Assembly: GCF_003130705.1 (NCBI RefSeq)
Contig: NZ_CP021354.1
Span: 2,046,001 to 2,110,000, forward strand
Length of the DNA: 64,000 nucleotides
Direction: 5' to 3'
Source: Rhodococcus oxybenzonivorans
GTDB taxonomy: Bacteria; Actinomycetota; Actinomycetes; Mycobacteriales; Mycobacteriaceae
The notes beneath the pieces were generated by a model that saw nothing but the letters and a program-made list of their open reading frames with translations, ran no database searches and had not been told where the DNA came from. Of the stretch, positions 63,079-64,000 are shown piece by piece. The position numbers were made by a program, and so were the translations under genes. Each line of letters opens with the position of its first letter. The first letter of the stretch is position 1.

Positions 63079-64000
63079 ATGACTCTCACCGTCGAACGTA
63101 CCGATACTGCGCTGCCCGAGAAGGCTGGTGTCTTCGGACGCACCGACTTTCCCGCCGACTCGGCGCACGAGCAGGTCACGTTCTTCCAGGATCCCGCCAC
63201 CGGTCTGAAGGCGATTGTCGCGATTCACGACACCACCCTCGGACCCGCCCTCGGGGGCACCCGCTTCTACCCGTACGCCGACGAGGCCGCCGCGCTCGAG
63301 GACGTGCTGCGGCTGTCGCGGGGCATGACCTACAAGTCGGCGATCGCCGGAGTGGACCTCGGCGGCGGCAAGGCCGTCATCATCGGCGACCCGGCCACCG
63401 GCAAGTCGGAGGCGCTGCTCGAGGCGTACGCCCGCTTCGTCCAGACCCTCGGCGGCCGGTACATCACCGCCGGTGACGTGGGCACCAACTCCGACGACCT
63501 CGACGTCATGGGCCGCGCCACCGACTACGTCGTCGGACGCAACACGTCCGCCGGCGGATCCGGCGACAGCGCGCCGATGACCGCGCTCGGTGTCTTCCAG
63601 GCCATGAAGGCCGGCGCCCAGGCCACGTGGGGGACCCCCAGCCTCGCCGGGCGCACCGTCGGCGTCGAGGGCACCGGCAAGGTCGGCTACCAGCTGATCA
63701 AGCTGCTGCTCGCCGACGGCGCATCCGTGGTCGCCACCGACGTCAACGCCGCCGCCCTCGATCGGGTGGTCCGCGACTTCCCCGAGGTGAAGGTGGCGTC
63801 GAGCGTCATCGATCAGGAACTCGACGTGTACGCGCCGTGCGCGATGGGCGCAACCCTGACCGACACCTCTGTCGCCGCGATCACCGCCGAGGTGATCTGC
63901 GGTGCCGCCAACAACCAGCTCGCCCACCCCGCGGTCGAGCACGACCTCGGCGAACGCGGCATCACGTGGGTGCCCGACTACGTCGCCAACGGCGGCGGCA
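63079..64000 (+). CDS. Leu/Val/Phe dehydrogenase, 3' end beyond the right edge
   Basis: 307 codons visible. FFQDPATGLKAIVAIHDTTL, GPALGGTRFYPYADEAAALE, RLSRGMTYKSAIAGVDLGGG (catalytic Lys region) and DVGTNSDDLDVMGRATDYVV are the substrate domain. GRTVGVEGTGKVGYQLIKLL is the NAD-binding Rossmann motif. The enzyme reversibly deaminates a branched or aromatic amino acid. It starts 6 bp after the oxidoreductase gene, so the two probably act in one degradation route (amino acid to 2-oxo acid to acyl-CoA). Confidence 0.92.
   Translation, partial: MTLTVERTDTALPEKAGVFGRTDFPADSAHEQVTFFQDPATGLKAIVAIHDTTLGPALGGTRFYPYADEAAALEDVLRLSRGMTYKSAIAGVDLGGGKAVIIGDPATGKSEALLEAYARFVQTLGGRYITAGDVGTNSDDLDVMGRATDYVVGRNTSAGGSGDSAPMTALGVFQAMKAGAQATWGTPSLAGRTVGVEGTGKVGYQLIKLLLADGASVVATDVNAAALDRVVRDFPEVKVASSVIDQELDVYAPCAMGATLTDTSVAAITAEVICGAANNQLAHPAVEHDLGERGITWVPDYVANGGG

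Overview
The window reads as the chromosome of a high-GC actinomycete of the Rhodococcus/Nocardia/Mycobacterium group, most like a soil Rhodococcus. Supporting signs are the high third-position GC in most genes, a WhiB regulator, a DUF5709 protein, an actinobacterial LigB-type DNA ligase, a single-chain indolepyruvate:ferredoxin oxidoreductase, a RibH2-type lumazine synthase, and a cyclic-nucleotide phosphodiesterase lying close to a Stealth-family cpsY gene, as Rv0805 and Rv0806c do in Mycobacterium tuberculosis. This is inference from gene content; no rRNA is present.

Layout. 1-13 kb is a lower-GC defence island on the minus strand. It holds a very large GHKL (sacsin-like) ATPase cut by the left edge, two adjacent cytosine-5 DNA methyltransferase homologues (one has lost its catalytic Cys), a decayed IS1634-type insertion sequence with 13-bp terminal inverted repeats, and a three-gene ABC-three-component (ABC-3C) operon: REase-fold protein, winged-helix middle component and SMC-like ABC ATPase. 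13-15.2 kb is a graveyard of frameshifted relics (TM2 protein, GTP cyclohydrolase II, AbiEi-like regulator, LuxR/MalT fragment). A second, more decayed GTP cyclohydrolase II relic lies near 6.4 kb. 15.2-34.2 kb is mostly ordinary chromosome: HugZ/DUF2470 and SIMPL proteins, an NfeD-SPFH pair, a RES toxin-antitoxin pair, an IclR-CoA transferase locus with a palindromic operator, CpdA, PPK2, Stealth, flavin reductase, an ArsR-SDR pair with twin operators, a secreted-type nuclease and WhiB.

34.9-44.8 kb is the most striking segment: an apparently undescribed biosynthetic cassette. It combines an O-methyltransferase and a divergent tryptophan-2,3-dioxygenase-like heme protein (minus strand) with an ATP-grasp ligase, a cupin fused to a heme-oxygenase-like diiron oxidase (HDO), a 1147-aa double ABC exporter, a GNAT-like acyltransferase and a class IV PLP aminotransferase (plus strand). 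The two arms diverge around a 20-bp, nearly perfect inverted repeat. The enzyme set suggests oxidative tailoring of an amino acid (possibly tryptophan-derived), ligation to a second amino or acyl unit, methylation or acylation, and export. The product is unknown.

44.8-64 kb is again ordinary chromosome: alpha/beta hydrolase, LigB, phytoene-desaturase-like oxidoreductase, APC permease, YciI, DUF998, a fused FAD/Fe-S oxidase, an AprA/FrdA-like flavoprotein with a partner ferredoxin, a membrane-anchored Mrr-like endonuclease, RibH2, and an Lrp regulator diverging from an indolepyruvate oxidoreductase-Leu/Val/Phe dehydrogenase operon that runs off the right edge. Several apparent operator palindromes and one long hairpin are listed separately.
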